From assembly GCF_009828835.1 (NCBI RefSeq), contig NZ_WTTB01000001.1, forward strand, positions 1 through 64,000: a DNA stretch of 64,000 bases. The letters run 5' to 3'. The position numbers and the translations under genes were made by a program. Origin of the DNA: Erysipelothrix urinaevulpis. Its GTDB lineage: Bacteria; Bacillota_I; Bacilli_A; Erysipelotrichales; Erysipelotrichaceae. The notes under the pieces were generated by a model that saw only the letters and a list, made by a program, of their open reading frames with translations, was not told the DNA's origin and ran no database searches. Below are positions 34,498 through 41,900 of this stretch, piece after piece (within the stretch, counting starts at the first letter, position 1; each line of letters starts with the position of its first letter).

Positions 34498-35326
34498 ATT
34501 TTTTAAATTCTTCTTCATAAGGCCGAGCATTTTCTCTAACAACTAATGTAAACTGAGTCTTCGTTTGAATCTCAGTTTTTATTTTGTAGATAATTCCCAA
34601 AACTGTATAAAATTGATTCTTTGCAGAAGAAACAGGGATAAACACCTCAACTAAATCTCCTTTAACAAGATAAGCAAGATTCCCAACTCTACTTAAAGCA
34701 GGATATTGATTGATCAAACGTGTTTGATCTTGGGTCCAATCCGTTGTAACCCCTTCCAAAACAGTCCGTAACCGACTTATCTCAATATCATGAATTATTT
34801 TTTCTTTATTTACCTGAGGGTTATATACTTGAAACCAGGGATCAATTCCATAGTGACTTGCTTTCCTTAATACTTTACGTGTATCTTCTCCACTTAAATA
34901 TTGAAACGATTCAAGATTAATATTAATCGACTGACCTAACTCCCCCATAAATATTGTCTCATTGAAATAGATAACATTTGATAATTCAATGGATTGAATT
35001 TTTTCAGGAAGTTCGTCTGTTTTAGAAAGTTCTAAAACTGCTTCCTTGAAACGTTCATAATTTTTAAAACCATTGTCATTTTTATATTGGTTCCAAGTTC
35101 GTTTAACACTCATCTCTCTCATTTGTTTAAAGACTCCATAACCAACAATTCCTTTTTCACGTGTTTGAGGATGACGATATTTACCATCAATAAGAAATAA
35201 AAAATCTCCAGGTTCGAAATTTTCAAAATTTCTTATTCCTACTCGCCAAAAATTAATGCTCGTACTTCCGTGCATCCTATGGTAATCCAACATATTTTCA
35301 TCTGCTATATAGGCTATCGAACTCAT
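34472..35326 (-). CDS. Unrecognised protein with PUA/EVE-like N-terminal part
   Basis: 284 residues. I do not recognise the family. The N-terminal 60 residues (SINFWRVGIRNFENFEPGDFLFLIDG...KGIVGYGVFKQM) resemble the EVE/ASCH/PUA-like fold used to read modified bases or RNA: hydrophobic strands, a P-G-D turn and a G-x-G-x-F strand. The middle is helical. The C-terminal 90 residues are beta-rich (VGNLAYLVKGDLVEVFIPVSS...). No membrane segment or nuclease motif is evident. It is 9 bases downstream of recR and probably co-transcribed with dnaX-recR, which suggests a DNA-related role (inference). Confidence 0.6.
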   Translation of the reverse strand: MSSIAYIADENMLDYHRMHGSTSINFWRVGIRNFENFEPGDFLFLIDGKYRHPQTREKGIVGYGVFKQMREMSVKRTWNQYKNDNGFKNYERFKEAVLELSKTDELPEKIQSIELSNVIYFNETIFMGELGQSININLESFQYLSGEDTRKVLRKASHYGIDPWFQVYNPQVNKEKIIHDIEISRLRTVLEGVTTDWTQDQTRLINQYPALSRVGNLAYLVKGDLVEVFIPVSSAKNQFYTVLGIIYKIKTEIQTKTQFTLVVRENARPYEEEFKKFNLKLLYT

Positions 35327-35335
35327 CGTACCCTC

Positions 35336-35926
35336 CTATTCCATCTTGTTTCTTCCCTCAAAAGCTTTCATTAATGTCATTTCATCAGCATAATCGAGAT
35401 GACCACCAATCGGCAATCCAAATGCTAAACGACTAACCTTGCATTGTTCTCCAAATTTTTTTGATAGATAAAGTGATGTAATCTCACCTTCTACTGTGGC
35501 ATTTAACGCTAGAATGACTTCTGAAACATCATTCTTTAATCGATTGTTTAAAGATTCGATATTTAGGTCCTCAGGTAGTGTTCCTTTCTTAGTCGATATT
35601 AATCCTCCAAGAACATGGTACAATCCGTTATACTCACCCATTCTTTCAATAGAAAATGCTTCTTTCGCATTCGATACAACGCAAATCATCGATTGATCAC
35701 GATAATCATCTGTACAAATATCACAAATTGTTTGATCCGTTAAGTTATGACACACTTCACATTCTTTGATTTTATCTTTTGCTTCTTTTAAATTCACTGA
35801 TAACTCATCGACTCTACTCAAATCTTGATCTAAAATATGCATCGCATAACGTTCTGCCGTCTTTTGTCCAACACCTGGTAAGATTCTAAAGGACTCAATT
35901 AATTTCTCTAATGATTTTGGATACAT
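35336..35926 (-). CDS. recR: Recombination protein RecR
   Basis: 196 residues. An N-terminal helix-hairpin-helix (LPGVGQKTAERYAMHIL), a four-Cys zinc site (CEVCHNLTDQTICDIC) and a Toprim domain (MICVVSNAKEAFSIERMGEYNGLYHVLGG) are in the standard order. With RecO/RecF it loads RecA on gapped DNA. It starts 3 bases after the dnaX stop. The ebfC/ybaB gene that usually lies between them is absent. Confidence 0.95.
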   Translation of the reverse strand: MYPKSLEKLIESFRILPGVGQKTAERYAMHILDQDLSRVDELSVNLKEAKDKIKECEVCHNLTDQTICDICTDDYRDQSMICVVSNAKEAFSIERMGEYNGLYHVLGGLISTKKGTLPEDLNIESLNNRLKNDVSEVILALNATVEGEITSLYLSKKFGEQCKVSRLAFGLPIGGHLDYADEMTLMKAFEGRNKME

Positions 35927-35929
35927 AAC

Positions 35930-37705
35930 TTACTCCTTTATTTCTAATTTGTCACCAAACAATTCTTGTATACTTCTTAAAGATGTATTTTCATCTTCCT
36001 TTACTTCTTCTTCAATTTCAAAAAAACTTGAATCCAATGGTTTAGGTAGATTGCCTTGTTTATTTTTTTCAATAAAAACTTTTACACTATTATTAAAATC
36101 AGGAAATGTTGTTGCGAGAACTTGTCGTTTTAATCCAGTCAAGAGTTCGACTAAATTAATTAAATCATGTTTATTTTGTTTTACCATACTTTCTCTTGCG
36201 GCTGTTGCGTATGGGAACGCAAACACTACAAACTCATGACTACTTAAGACTATTTCCGATTTTTCCAATAATCGGATTGTTTTTGCCCATTTAATATCAT
36301 GCTTATATCGATCGATGGTTGCATACTGTTCTATGTCCGTATTTTTTTGTTCCTTATCCGCACCGACCATGAGCGATAAGATCGTCTCAAGATCCAGTAA
36401 ATCTTCTGATTCTCCAACTATTTCCGTAATTTCTATCTTTTCTTCAGGTTGTTCTTTCTCAATTGTGATATTAACATCCTGTGGTTTAATTGATTGTTCG
36501 TTTTGTTTTGTTTCACGTGAAACACTTTGATTGATGTGATCTTGTTCAGGTAAATCTAATATATTTTCATCAAAGGCATCATCATCTTCCGGCTCAATAC
36601 TGTCGAGAACAATCTTTCGAGGTTTATTATTGTATCCCTTGTAGATATTTAAAACTGATAATTCAAAATAAATGGATTGATTTTGACTAAATTTCATTTT
36701 TTCAATATCACTGAGTAAGCCTTCTAATATTGTAAGCAAGGCATCCTCACTAAACGTTTTGCTTAAATATTCTACAAACTCCAAGTGTTCATACAAGACA
36801 AGTTCACGATTATTTGATTCTTTATAAATAACACTATCTTTAAATGCTACAAGAAGGTCTGACATCAATTGATCAACATTATGTGTTTTCTTGAGGAATT
36901 CTTGGACTAACGCTAACGTTGACTCCATATCCCCTTCTGCAATGGATTTCATCATTCTAATTTTATCTCCATTACTAATGATACCCGAAACTTCATAAAC
37001 ATCATCAACCGTTAACTCTTCATCCGCATAAACAATTGCTTGTTCTAAGATTGTGAGTGCATTTCGAAGGCCACCACCCGATAAACGAGCAATTGCTTGA
37101 CCTGTTCCTGGTGCTGATTTTACATTTTCAAGTTCTAGAATATCTTCAAGTCGTTTTGCTATGAGTTCGTCATTGATTCTTCGAAAGTCGAAACGTTGAC
37201 ATCTCGATACGATCGTCGGTAGCACTTTATGGACTTCTGTTGTAGCAAGAATAAAAATGACGTGTTCAGGTGGTTCTTCGAGTGTCTTTAAAAGAGCATT
37301 AAATGCCCCTTGAGATAACATATGAACCTCATCAATAATGTATACTTTATATTTCCCTAAGATTGGTGTATATTTAACTCTTGAAATTAGATTTCGTATT
37401 TCATCAACACCATTATTACTCGCCGCATCAATTTCAACTATATCTGGGTGATTCCCGTGAATTGTTTCCTGACAGTTCTCACACTCACCACAGACATCAT
37501 CATCCATATTGGTACAGTTAACAGCTTGGGCCATTAATTTAGCCATTGACGTCTTTCCTGTACCTCTAGGACCACAAAATAGATAAGCATGTCCTATCTT
37601 ATCTTTTTTAATTGCATTCTTCATTATTCTAACAACTGACTGTTGCCCGACTACATCTTTAAAATTAGCGGGTCTATACTTCCTATACAACGATTGGTAA
37701 GCCAT
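35930..37705 (-). CDS. dnaX: DNA polymerase III gamma/tau subunit
   Basis: 591 residues. It is the clamp-loader ATPase: GPRGTGKTSMAKLMAQ (Walker A), a zinc module (CTNMDDDVCGECENCQ), VYIIDEVHMLSQ (Walker B), ATTEVHKVLPTIVSRCQRFDF. A polar linker (about 380-450) precedes a tau-type C-terminal domain (about 470-570) for polymerase contact. ATG 37703-37705 has aggtgat upstream; 13 more codons are open. A consensus parS lies in the linker (36509-36524, read as SVSRETKQ). A run of seven A residues near codon 455 could support -1 frameshifting to a gamma-like product. Confidence 0.95.
   Translation of the reverse strand: MAYQSLYRKYRPANFKDVVGQQSVVRIMKNAIKKDKIGHAYLFCGPRGTGKTSMAKLMAQAVNCTNMDDDVCGECENCQETIHGNHPDIVEIDAASNNGVDEIRNLISRVKYTPILGKYKVYIIDEVHMLSQGAFNALLKTLEEPPEHVIFILATTEVHKVLPTIVSRCQRFDFRRINDELIAKRLEDILELENVKSAPGTGQAIARLSGGGLRNALTILEQAIVYADEELTVDDVYEVSGIISNGDKIRMMKSIAEGDMESTLALVQEFLKKTHNVDQLMSDLLVAFKDSVIYKESNNRELVLYEHLEFVEYLSKTFSEDALLTILEGLLSDIEKMKFSQNQSIYFELSVLNIYKGYNNKPRKIVLDSIEPEDDDAFDENILDLPEQDHINQSVSRETKQNEQSIKPQDVNITIEKEQPEEKIEITEIVGESEDLLDLETILSLMVGADKEQKNTDIEQYATIDRYKHDIKWAKTIRLLEKSEIVLSSHEFVVFAFPYATAARESMVKQNKHDLINLVELLTGLKRQVLATTFPDFNNSVKVFIEKNKQGNLPKPLDSSFFEIEEEVKEDENTSLRSIQELFGDKLEIKE
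36509..36524. promoter_or_regulatory. parS site (exact consensus) inside dnaX
   Basis: TGTTTCACGTGAAACA is a perfect 16-bp palindrome identical to the ParB/Spo0J binding consensus, about 15 kb from oriC. Confidence 0.9.
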
Positions 37706-37721
37706 TTTATCACCTACTATC

Positions 37722-37749
37722 ATTATATCATGTGTCGTTATCATTGTAA
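37722..37749 (-). promoter_or_regulatory. dnaX promoter
   Basis: Minus-strand TTACAA (37749-37744), 16-base spacer, TATAAT (37727-37722). The -35 hexamer is shared with the divergent sortase promoter. Confidence 0.6.
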
Positions 37750-37772
37750 TTAGTTTTCCTATCTACTATAAT
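37744..37772 (+). promoter_or_regulatory. Sortase gene promoter
   Basis: TTGTAA (37744-37749), 17-base spacer, TATAAT (37767-37772). Confidence 0.6.
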
Positions 37773-37789
37773 TAAACTAAGGTGATTTT

Positions 37790-38398
37790 ATGACAAAAAA
37801 CAATAGAAAAAGAAGTATTTTAGGTGTATTAGGTACCGTATTAATGATTGCTGGTTTAGGATTCATCGCATGGGATTTAGGAACAACTTATCTCGAACGA
37901 AAATCAATAGAAAAAGAGATGCAAGATTTCTTTAATGCACCACTCTTAACGGATGAGGCAAGTATGCCCGATGAAGCCAGTGATAAAGATTTATGGGGAA
38001 TGATTCAAATAGATAAACTTGATATTAACTTTCCTATCATTAAGTCCAATGACTGGTCTTACCTTAGTCGCTATCTAGTTGCATGGGAAGAATCAACTAA
38101 TCCTCCAGGTGAAGGGAATTTCTCAATAGCAGGACATAATGGTCGATGCGCAAGTTGTGTCTTTAGGAACTTTGAAAAACTTGATAAAGGCGATGAAGTA
38201 CGACTTGTTGACAAAGAAAATGTCTATACTTATAAAATATATGATATCTTTGAAGTCTTTCATACTGATACTTCTGTATTAAATGAAACAAAAGGAAAGA
38301 CAACGATAACATTAGTGACGTGTACAGAACAAACAACTTATGATGAGTATCGAACAATTGTTAAAGGTGAACTCATAAAAACAGAACCAAAGAATTAA
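37790..38398 (+). CDS. Sortase (class D-like)
   Basis: 202 residues. N-terminal signal anchor (about 9-30) and an extracellular sortase barrel. The catalytic triad is visible: His116 (SIAGHNG), Cys178 (LVTCTEQ) and Arg188 (DEYRTIVKGEL). It attaches surface proteins to the cell wall or polymerises pilins. No substrate with an LPxTG-type signal is in the window. The size and the TLVTCTE motif fit class D, though class assignment by eye is uncertain. The ATG has aaggtgat upstream. It is monocistronic between a divergent dnaX and a bidirectional terminator. Confidence 0.85.
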   Translation: MTKNNRKRSILGVLGTVLMIAGLGFIAWDLGTTYLERKSIEKEMQDFFNAPLLTDEASMPDEASDKDLWGMIQIDKLDINFPIIKSNDWSYLSRYLVAWEESTNPPGEGNFSIAGHNGRCASCVFRNFEKLDKGDEVRLVDKENVYTYKIYDIFEVFHTDTSVLNETKGKTTITLVTCTEQTTYDEYRTIVKGELIKTEPKN

Positions 38399-38427
38399 AA
38401 AATAACAGCATAGCTGTTATTTTTTTG
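38398..38427. terminator. Bidirectional terminator between the sortase and tadA-GNAT genes
   Basis: The arms aaataacagc / gctgttattt with an A-run before and a T-run after form a compact hairpin between the convergent genes. Confidence 0.75.
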
Positions 38428-39298
38428 TGTTTTTCTTCATTTTAATATGTTTAATACCCGCATCAAGGTAAATCTCACCAAACATCTCAAATCCGTTCTT
38501 TTCATAAAATGGAACTGCATTGACTTGAGCACCTAATATAACTTCATTAAATCCTTGATTTTCTGCTTGACGTATTGCATAAGTCACTAACTTTGTTCCT
38601 ATATCTAAACCTCTTTGACTTTTAAGGACTGTTAAACGGCCCAAAACTAACGTATCTTTTTGAATAAGCAATCGCATTGTTCCCACGATTTCATCATCAA
38701 CAAGCGCCCCAATATGTTTAACATCCTTACGCCCTGGTTCATCATACTGATCGAACTCCTCTTCGAGCGACACTCCCTGTTCTTCTACAAAGACTTTGAT
38801 CCGTAAGCAATGATAATCATCCATATATTTATCATTAAGTTCTTTAACAAAAACTTTTTCTTTTCTTTTTTTCATAAAATATTCCTTAATCAGTGATTCT
38901 GACTCCTCTTTTAACACACCAGAGCGAACGATAGGATAATGATTTAAATAATCATAGTTATTAAGACGACTCATAAAGCCCATCTTATGATCAGTCGCTG
39001 CATATACAATTTTTCTAATTCGTGATTGTTGAATGGCACCGCTACACATCATGCAAGGTTCTAGTGTAACGTAGAGAGTACACTCTGATAATCTCCAACT
39101 ACCTAATAATTTGTTCGCTTCCTTGATGACTTCAATCTCAGCATGACTAATCGATGATTGTTTACTTTCACGCATATTATGACCCATTGCAATAACTTGG
39201 TCTTGATAAACAATCACTGCACCGACAGGAACTTCATCACTATCATATGCTTTAAAAGCTTCCTGTAGTGCCAAGTTCATATATATTTCGTCATTCAT
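38417..39298 (-). CDS. tadA: tRNA adenosine deaminase fused to a GNAT acetyltransferase
   Basis: 293 residues. Residues 1-150 are a complete TadA, which makes inosine at the tRNA-Arg wobble base: HAE (52-54) and PCMMC (81-85) bind zinc. After KKRKEK a second domain (about 152-290) has the GNAT acetyl-CoA loop QRGLDIGTKLV and the late VPFYEKNGFEMFGEIY helix-strand, resembling ElaA-like acetyltransferases. TadA alone is normally about 150-170 residues, so this is a fusion. No stop or frameshift interrupts the junction. It lies just downstream of the SRP RNA gene, as tadA does in Bacillus. The acetyl acceptor is unknown. Confidence 0.9.
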   Translation of the reverse strand: MNDEIYMNLALQEAFKAYDSDEVPVGAVIVYQDQVIAMGHNMRESKQSSISHAEIEVIKEANKLLGSWRLSECTLYVTLEPCMMCSGAIQQSRIRKIVYAATDHKMGFMSRLNNYDYLNHYPIVRSGVLKEESESLIKEYFMKKRKEKVFVKELNDKYMDDYHCLRIKVFVEEQGVSLEEEFDQYDEPGRKDVKHIGALVDDEIVGTMRLLIQKDTLVLGRLTVLKSQRGLDIGTKLVTYAIRQAENQGFNEVILGAQVNAVPFYEKNGFEMFGEIYLDAGIKHIKMKKNTKK

Positions 39299-39324
39299 TC
39301 AATCACCCCTTTTAAATATAAAAA

Positions 39325-39409
39325 AAGGTCACTACACACATAAGAGCTAAATTAAGGCTGCTGTGTTCCCACCCTGACCTGGTTCTTTAGAATATGTTGT
39401 AGTGACAAG
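39325..39409 (-). ncRNA. ffs: Signal recognition particle RNA (4.5S-like)
   Basis: The minus strand carries the SRP helix-8 apical motif: ccaggtcagg, gggaac and agcagcc in order, which bind Ffh. The ends pair (gtcactac near 39399-39406 with gtagtgac near 39327-39335), giving an elongated hairpin of about 85 nt with a T-run directly after. This is the short form without an Alu domain. The position between tadA and dnaX neighbours matches scr in Bacillus. Ends are estimated to within a few bases. Confidence 0.88.
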
Positions 39410-39413
39410 TATA

Positions 39414-39441
39414 ATTATATCAAATACTACTCAAAATGCAA
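39414..39441 (-). promoter_or_regulatory. SRP RNA promoter
   Basis: Minus-strand TTGCAT (39441-39436), 16-base spacer, TATAAT (39419-39414). Confidence 0.65.
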
Positions 39442-39463
39442 CTAATAACGATGCTTTCTTTAA

Positions 39464-39479
39464 TGTTTCACATGAAACA
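39464..39479. promoter_or_regulatory. parS-like site
   Basis: TGTTTCACATGAAACA differs from the parS consensus at one central base. The palindrome extends with flanking A and T (39463-39480). Confidence 0.75.
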
Positions 39480-39491
39480 TTAGTCTTCAAA

Positions 39492-39520
39492 TTGCTTAAA
39501 TTTCGTTCTCATACTATAAT
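39492..39520 (+). promoter_or_regulatory. Promoter of the Cof-type HAD gene
   Basis: TTGCTT (39492-39497), 17-base spacer, TATAAT (39515-39520). The start site falls inside the second parS-like site. Confidence 0.6.
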
Positions 39521-39535
39521 GTTTCATGTGAAACA
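39520..39535. promoter_or_regulatory. parS-like site, opposite orientation
   Basis: TGTTTCATGTGAAACA is the exact reverse complement of the site at 39464-39479, 41 bases away. Confidence 0.75.
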
Positions 39536-39547
39536 TCAGGAGGTAAT

Positions 39548-40342
39548 ATGATTAAATTATTTGTTAGTGATATGGATGGTACATTTTTAGATGAAAACTC
39601 CCAAGTTCCCAAAGATTTTGAACAATTTCTAGATGAAATTGAGAATAATGATAAACACTTTGTTTTGGCCAGTGGTCGTTCTTTGTATAATATGAAAGAT
39701 AAAGTAAAGGATTATCAACACAGATTAGATTTTGTATCTGATAACGGAGCGTTTGTTTCGGTCAATGGCCAAACAATTTATAAAAATGTTATGGATAAAG
39801 GGATAATTCATGAGTTAATCGCTTTTGGACTTACTCTACCAAACACATCAATCATTTTAATTGGTGAACACAAAGCATATGTTAAAGCAGCTAGCCGTGA
39901 TCATGATGTCTATCTCAATGAATATTATCATGGCTATGAAGCTCTCGATTCTTTGCATCATGTTGACCAGGAAATTGTTAAAGTAACCTATCTTAATACT
40001 AACGATATGCATGAATACTATTACGATAGAATCCATCCGAAGTTTGAAAATGACGTTAACATTGTTTTAGCGGGTGAAGTATGGGTTGATGCCATGAATC
40101 CAGGAATTAATAAAAAAAGTGGTTTAGATTATATTGTAGAGCATTATAATCTTAAGTATGATGAAATCGCAGCATTCGGTGACTATCACAATGATATTGA
40201 TATGTTAAAAGCAGTCGGACATTCCTTTGCTGTTAGCAATGCTCATCCAGATGTCATTGAAATCGTAGACGAAATCATTGGGTCAAATAAAGATAATGCT
40301 GTCTTAAACACTATAAGAAGCCTTATTCATGAAAAAGGTTAA
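39548..40342 (+). CDS. Cof-type HAD hydrolase
   Basis: 264 residues. Motif I VSDMDGTFLDENSQVP, motif II VLASGRS, and the C-terminal FGDYHNDIDML...AVSNAHP mark the Cof/HAD IIB group of sugar- or cofactor-phosphate phosphatases. The C2 cap lies between residues about 80 and 190. Substrate is unknown. aggagg precedes the ATG. The gene runs against the local minus-strand majority. Confidence 0.88.
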   Translation: MIKLFVSDMDGTFLDENSQVPKDFEQFLDEIENNDKHFVLASGRSLYNMKDKVKDYQHRLDFVSDNGAFVSVNGQTIYKNVMDKGIIHELIAFGLTLPNTSIILIGEHKAYVKAASRDHDVYLNEYYHGYEALDSLHHVDQEIVKVTYLNTNDMHEYYYDRIHPKFENDVNIVLAGEVWVDAMNPGINKKSGLDYIVEHYNLKYDEIAAFGDYHNDIDMLKAVGHSFAVSNAHPDVIEIVDEIIGSNKDNAVLNTIRSLIHEKG

Positions 40343-40369
40343 CTGCCATTAACAGTTAACCTTTTTTTT
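40337..40369 (+). terminator. Terminator between the Cof-type gene and serS
   Basis: Arms ggttaactg (40337-40345) / cagttaacc (40353-40361) then eight T residues. The Cof-gene TAA lies in the left arm. A short A-run on the left may let it serve serS as well. Confidence 0.8.
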
Positions 40370-41654
40370 ATTTTCTTTTGATTATTTCTTCTTTGAACCC
40401 CATATATGGTTGTAATGGTTTTGGAATATTAATATTTCCATTTTCTAACAAATGGTTCTCTAAGAAAGCAATCAGCATTCTTGGTGGTGCAACCACAGTA
40501 TTATTTAGTGTGTGTGCATAAATATTTCCATCATCAGTTTTAATTCTAATCTTTAAACGTCTTGCTTGAGCATCCGTTAGATTAGAGCAGCTTCCTACTT
40601 CAAAGAATTTATTTTGACGTGGACTCCATGCTTCAACATCAACACTCTTATGTTTTAAGTCTGCTAAATCACCTGAACAGCATTCCAAGACACGAACAGG
40701 TATATCTAGTGTTTCGAAAAATTCGACCGTGTTTTTATATAATTCTTCGAAATAGCGAGTACTGTCGTCAGGATGACAAACAATGACCATTTCTTGTTTC
40801 TCAAATTGATGGATTCGATAAACGCCACGTTCTTCAATGCCGTGTGCCCCAACTTCTTTTCTGAAGCATGGTGAGTAACTCGTTAGTTTATGGGGTAAGT
40901 CATTACCATCAACAATCGTGTCAATATACTTACCAATCATTGAATGTTCACTTGTTCCGATTAGATACAAGTCCTCACCTTCGATTTTATACATCATATT
41001 TTCCATTTCTTCAAAACTCATGACTCCTTCAACAACATTTGAATGAATCATAAACGGTGGAATAACATAATCATAACCTTTATCGATCATAAAGTCTCTG
41101 GCATAGGTTGTAACTGCCGAGTGTAAACGTGCAATTTCTTTTTGTAAGTAATAAAATCCTGCCCCACTTACTTTACGAGCACTATCTAAGTCAATCCCTT
41201 CAAATGATTCCATAATATCAACATGATAAGGTATTTCATAACCTTTTTCTTCATAACTTCCAACACGGTATAATTCTACATTTTCTGTATCATCAACACC
41301 AATTGGAACATCATCTGCAATTAAATTAGGGATGTTTTTCATAAGTGTTTGGATTTGTTCAAACAATGGATCTTCAGCCTCTTCAATTCTTTTTAGTTCA
41401 TCTGCAAAATCTTGGACCTTTTGTTTGACTTCATTCGCTTCATCAAGTTTTTTCTCGCGCATTAGGGTTCCAATTTCTTTACTTAATGAATTTCTTTGAC
41501 CTCTTAAATAATCTGCACGAGTTTTTAATTCTCGGTATTTTGTATCAAGTTCTCTAATTTCATCCACAGAATCAATTTTTTCTTCTTGAAATTTTTTCTT
41601 TAAATTTTCTTTAATAATCTCTGGATTATCTCTAAACAACTGAATATCTAACAT
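40368..41654 (-). CDS. serS: Seryl-tRNA synthetase
   Basis: 428 residues. An N-terminal coiled-coil arm (about 30-105) is followed by the class II catalytic core: motif 2 SYSPCFRKEVGAHG...GVYRIHQFEKQEM, and motif 3-type residues near the end (LNNTVVAPPRMLIAFLENH). The ATG at 41652-41654 has aaggagg upstream and gives MLDIQLFRDNPE. A longer frame upstream reads through the T-box leader and parS (MFHVKH) and is not the protein start. Expression is controlled by the T-box. Confidence 0.95.
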   Translation of the reverse strand: MLDIQLFRDNPEIIKENLKKKFQEEKIDSVDEIRELDTKYRELKTRADYLRGQRNSLSKEIGTLMREKKLDEANEVKQKVQDFADELKRIEEAEDPLFEQIQTLMKNIPNLIADDVPIGVDDTENVELYRVGSYEEKGYEIPYHVDIMESFEGIDLDSARKVSGAGFYYLQKEIARLHSAVTTYARDFMIDKGYDYVIPPFMIHSNVVEGVMSFEEMENMMYKIEGEDLYLIGTSEHSMIGKYIDTIVDGNDLPHKLTSYSPCFRKEVGAHGIEERGVYRIHQFEKQEMVIVCHPDDSTRYFEELYKNTVEFFETLDIPVRVLECCSGDLADLKHKSVDVEAWSPRQNKFFEVGSCSNLTDAQARRLKIRIKTDDGNIYAHTLNNTVVAPPRMLIAFLENHLLENGNINIPKPLQPYMGFKEEIIKRK

Positions 41655-41672
41655 ATTATTCCTCCTTAGAAT

Positions 41673-41866
41673 AAAAAAAACACCCTTGAGGGACGATAAA
41701 ATCGTGGTGCCACCCTTTTTCATATGTTTCACATGAAACATATCTTTACACTGATAACGGTAGTATCCGGATCCTCTCCAGGGTGGAATTGCAGTTAGTT
41801 AGAATGATTCACACCTACCATCATCTCTCTGTACTAACGCCCTGCATTATTCCCTTTCATTGAGTT
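41673..41866 (-). promoter_or_regulatory. T-box riboswitch leader of serS
   Basis: The conserved antiterminator sequence agggtggcaccacg (minus strand, plus 41703-41716) precedes a C/G-rich stem and a run of eight T residues (41673-41680). Upstream is a Stem I-like region closed by gttagt / actaac. A UCU serine codon (minus 41803-41801), followed by a purine, is positioned as a plausible specifier. Uncharged tRNA-Ser would stabilise the antiterminator and allow serS expression. Confidence 0.9.
41725..41740. promoter_or_regulatory. parS-like site in the serS T-box leader
   Basis: TGTTTCACATGAAACA is identical to the site at 39464-39479. In RNA the palindrome would also fold as a hairpin between Stem I and the antiterminator. 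Confidence 0.75.
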
Positions 41867-41872
41867 TATTAA

Positions 41873-41900
41873 ATTATATCATTTTTCTTTTACTTGTCAA
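41873..41900 (-). promoter_or_regulatory. serS promoter overlapping the gyrA 3' end
   Basis: Minus-strand TTGACA (41900-41895), 16-base spacer, TATAAT (41878-41873). The -35 box is inside the last gyrA codons. Confidence 0.8.

Noticed and set aside
41655-41741. N-terminal extension of SerS beginning MFHVKH
   Set aside because: The sequence is the T-box antiterminator, terminator and parS palindrome; aaggagg directly precedes the ATG at 41654.
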